Below are positions 62,221 to 64,000 of a stretch of 64,000 bases of DNA, piece after piece. The stretch is taken from positions 310,001 to 374,000 of the forward strand of contig NZ_VLKW01000003.1 in NCBI RefSeq assembly GCF_007830495.1. The letters run 5' to 3'. Numbering within the stretch: the first letter of the stretch is position 1; every line of letters starts with the position of its first letter. The position numbers and the translations under genes are program-made. The stretch comes from Pseudoduganella flava. GTDB lineage: Bacteria; Pseudomonadota; Gammaproteobacteria; Burkholderiales; Burkholderiaceae_D. The notes below the pieces were generated by a model. The model did no database searches. It saw only the letters and a list, made by a program, of their open reading frames with translations, and was not told where the DNA came from.

Positions 62221-63489
62221 ATGAAATTCCTGCGCAAAGTTACCGACAACGATGCCGTCAAGGCACTGGGCCCCGGCCTGATCACCGGGGCCGCCGACGA
62301 CGACCCATCCGGCATCGCCACCTACTCCCAGGCCGGCGCGCAGTTCGGCTTCAACATGTTGTGGACGCTGGTGCTGACCTATCCGCTGATGGTCGGCATC
62401 CAGCTCGTGTCCGCCCGCATCGGCCTCGTCACGGGGCGCGGCCTGGCGGCCAACATCCGCCGCGCCTATCCGCCCGTGCTGCTGTATGCGATCGTGCTGC
62501 TGCTGCTCGTGGCGAACATCATCAACATCGCGGCGGACGTCGCGGCGATGGGCGAGGCGCTGCACCTGGTCGCCGGCTTCGGCTCGGCCCACCTGTATTC
62601 GCTCGGCTTCGGCTTCCTGTGCCTGACCCTGCAGCTGTACCTGCCGTACCGCACCTACGTGCGCTTCCTGAAGTGGCTCACACTCGCATTGCTGGCGTAT
62701 GTCGCCACCGTCTTCGCGATCCATCTGGACTGGGCCGACGTCGCGCGCGCCACCATCGGGCCGCACTTCGCGTGGAACCGCGAATCGGTGGCACTGATCG
62801 TCGCCGTGTTCGGCACGACGATCTCGCCCTACCTGTTCTTCTGGCAGGCATCGCAGGAGGTGGAGGAACTGCGCGATAGTTCCGCCAGCTCGCTGCGCCG
62901 CGCCCCCACGTACGCGGCGCGGCACCTGCGCCGCATCAAGCTCGATACGTTCATCGGCATGGCGTTCTCGAACATCGTCGCGTTCTTCATCATGCTGACG
63001 GCGGCTGGCACGCTGGCCGTCCACGGCATCACCGACATTCAAAGTTCCGCGCAAGCGGCCGAGGCGCTGCGCCCGATCGCCGGCGAAGCGGCCTTCATCA
63101 TCTTCGCGCTGGGCATCATCGGCACCGGCATGCTGGCCATTCCCGTGCTGGCCGGTTCGGCCGCCTATGCGGTGACGGAGAGCTTCCGCTGGCGCAGCGG
63201 CCTGGATCGCACCGTGCTGGAAGCGCGCGAGTTCTACGCGATCATCTCGCTGGCGACGATCGGCGGCGTGGCGCTGAACTTCGCGCCGGTCGATCCGGTG
63301 CAGGCGCTGATCTGGTCCGCCCAGCTGAACGGCGTGATCGCCGTGCCGATCATGATCGTGATGATGCTCCTGGCCAGCAACGAGAACGTGATGGGCAAGT
63401 TCACGCTGACGCGGCGCCATGCGCTGTTCGGCTGGCTCGGCGTCGCCGTGATGGTGGTCGCGGTGACGGCGATGTTCGCATCCGCGTGA
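62221..63489 (+). CDS. NRAMP-related divalent metal transporter
   Basis: A 422-residue membrane protein with about eleven helices. Helix 1 reads GLITGAADDDPSGIATYSQAG, so the canonical DPGN is DPSG. Helix 6 reads FGTTISPYLFFWQASQEVEE, where the usual MPH with the metal-binding Met is absent. These changes are typical for NRAMP-related transporters (NRMT or similar) that take magnesium or other hard ions rather than iron or manganese. An AGCCGAAC stretch stands before the ATG at 62221, with no strong site. The 180 bp upstream contain an AT-richer stretch near 62100 fit for a promoter. Confidence 0.88.
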   Translation: MKFLRKVTDNDAVKALGPGLITGAADDDPSGIATYSQAGAQFGFNMLWTLVLTYPLMVGIQLVSARIGLVTGRGLAANIRRAYPPVLLYAIVLLLLVANIINIAADVAAMGEALHLVAGFGSAHLYSLGFGFLCLTLQLYLPYRTYVRFLKWLTLALLAYVATVFAIHLDWADVARATIGPHFAWNRESVALIVAVFGTTISPYLFFWQASQEVEELRDSSASSLRRAPTYAARHLRRIKLDTFIGMAFSNIVAFFIMLTAAGTLAVHGITDIQSSAQAAEALRPIAGEAAFIIFALGIIGTGMLAIPVLAGSAAYAVTESFRWRSGLDRTVLEAREFYAIISLATIGGVALNFAPVDPVQALIWSAQLNGVIAVPIMIVMMLLASNENVMGKFTLTRRHALFGWLGVAVMVVAVTAMFASA

Positions 63490-63573
63490 AGCAGCGACGA
63501 CAATGTTCCCACAAATCGATGACACCCGATCTTTACAATCGCCTGCTTCAACGATCACAACAGGGGTGTCATC

Positions 63574-64000
63574 ATGCGTTTGGAATCAGTTCAATCCGCC
63601 GCTCAGCCGGCCGCTCAGCCGGCAGTCTCGTCGGCGGGCGTCGTCTGGATCAAGCTGGCCGTGCTGTACCTGGCCGCCGGTGTCGCGCTCGGCATGGCGA
63701 TGGGCATGCGCCAGGACTTCACGCTGCGGCCCGTGCATGCGCACGTGAACCTGCTGGGCTGGACGACGCTGGCGCTGGCCGGCATCATTTACTCGATCTT
63801 CCCGCAGGCCGGCAACAGCGTGCTGGCGCGCGTGCACTTCTGGCTGATGAACCTCGCGCTGCCCGTGATGATGGGCGCGCTGGCCTATGTGCTGACGACG
63901 GGCGACGTCAAGGTGCTGCCGGCGCTGGTGGTGTCGGAACTGGCCGCGGCGGCGGCGATCGTCGCGTTTGCCGCGAACCTGTTCCTGAACCTGGGCGGTG
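63574..64000 (+). CDS. Membrane protein, cytochrome-oxidase-like, cut by window end
   Basis: The frame starts at ATG 63574 with AGGGG nearby and stays open to the window edge (142 residues). It has four hydrophobic segments near residues 24-44, 58-78, 88-112 and 118-140. The HAHVNLLGW segment resembles the helix II region of haem-copper oxidase or NorB-like proteins; short proteins of about 150 residues of this kind are often annotated as cytochrome-c oxidase-like. Two AAQPA repeats are in the N-terminal tail. It may be complete soon after the edge. Function unknown. Confidence 0.7.
   Translation, partial: MRLESVQSAAQPAAQPAVSSAGVVWIKLAVLYLAAGVALGMAMGMRQDFTLRPVHAHVNLLGWTTLALAGIIYSIFPQAGNSVLARVHFWLMNLALPVMMGALAYVLTTGDVKVLPALVVSELAAAAAIVAFAANLFLNLGG

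Overview
This looks like a chromosomal window from a GC-rich (roughly two-thirds G+C) betaproteobacterium of the Oxalobacteraceae, of the Massilia / Pseudoduganella / Duganella type. The reasons are the gene order of the core blocks (miaB-ybeZ-ybeY-corC-lnt-glyQS-gmhB-plsC; yqgE-ruvX-pyrR-pyrB-pyrC'; rubA-pilG-pilH-pilI-pilJ-chpA), an H-NS-family protein, a lipopolysaccharide-type outer membrane and a small family of GGGTCAGACCC palindromes. This taxonomic call is an inference from content, not a database match. I see no tRNA, rRNA, CRISPR array or intact insertion sequence.

Region 1 (1-13.4 kb) is a carbon-use island for pectin. On the minus strand lie a TonB-dependent receptor, a CE12-type rhamnogalacturonan acetylesterase, a CE8 pectin methylesterase and a GH28 polygalacturonase. 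Next to them sit a FadR-type GntR regulator and, divergently, galactarate dehydratase (garD) and uronate dehydrogenase (udh). Together they suggest de-esterification and hydrolysis of pectin, uptake across the outer membrane, and oxidative galacturonate breakdown via galactarate. Before this block are a truncated amidohydrolase, an MHS-type major facilitator and a thioredoxin.

Region 2 (13.4-21 kb) is a mixed accessory stretch: a ChaN-like lipoprotein, a LysR regulator divergent from an SDR protein plus tautomerase, a frameshifted DUF3224 pseudogene, a DUF1697 protein, an orphan sensor kinase, a small PilZ-less regulatory domain protein coupled to an HDOD protein, and a small putative DNA-binding protein.

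Region 3 (21-33 kb) is the core block from miaB to plsC and a YgjP-like metalloprotease, split by an oppositely oriented CorA/ZntB transporter beside a compound palindromic element. A VapC toxin with an unusual upstream partner follows.

Region 4 (34-43 kb) holds envelope-sugar genes: Kdo transferase, heptosyltransferase I, a phosphomanno/glucomutase, an H-NS protein, a WecA/MraY-type sugar-phosphate transferase and the rfbBACD genes for dTDP-L-rhamnose.

Region 5 (43-64 kb) holds apaH, an acyltransferase, the pyrimidine genes (with a probably non-catalytic dihydroorotase), ruvX, yqgE, photolyase, the Pil-Chp chemosensory operon for twitching motility, rubredoxin, a divergent ThiD homologue, hemL, an NRAMP-related transporter and the start of a membrane protein cut by the window edge. 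The most notable items are the palindromic element family, the tandem FadR-like operators with a leader ORF in the pectin locus, and several enzymes missing family-defining catalytic residues (SDR, PyrC', NRAMP-like, ThiD-like).
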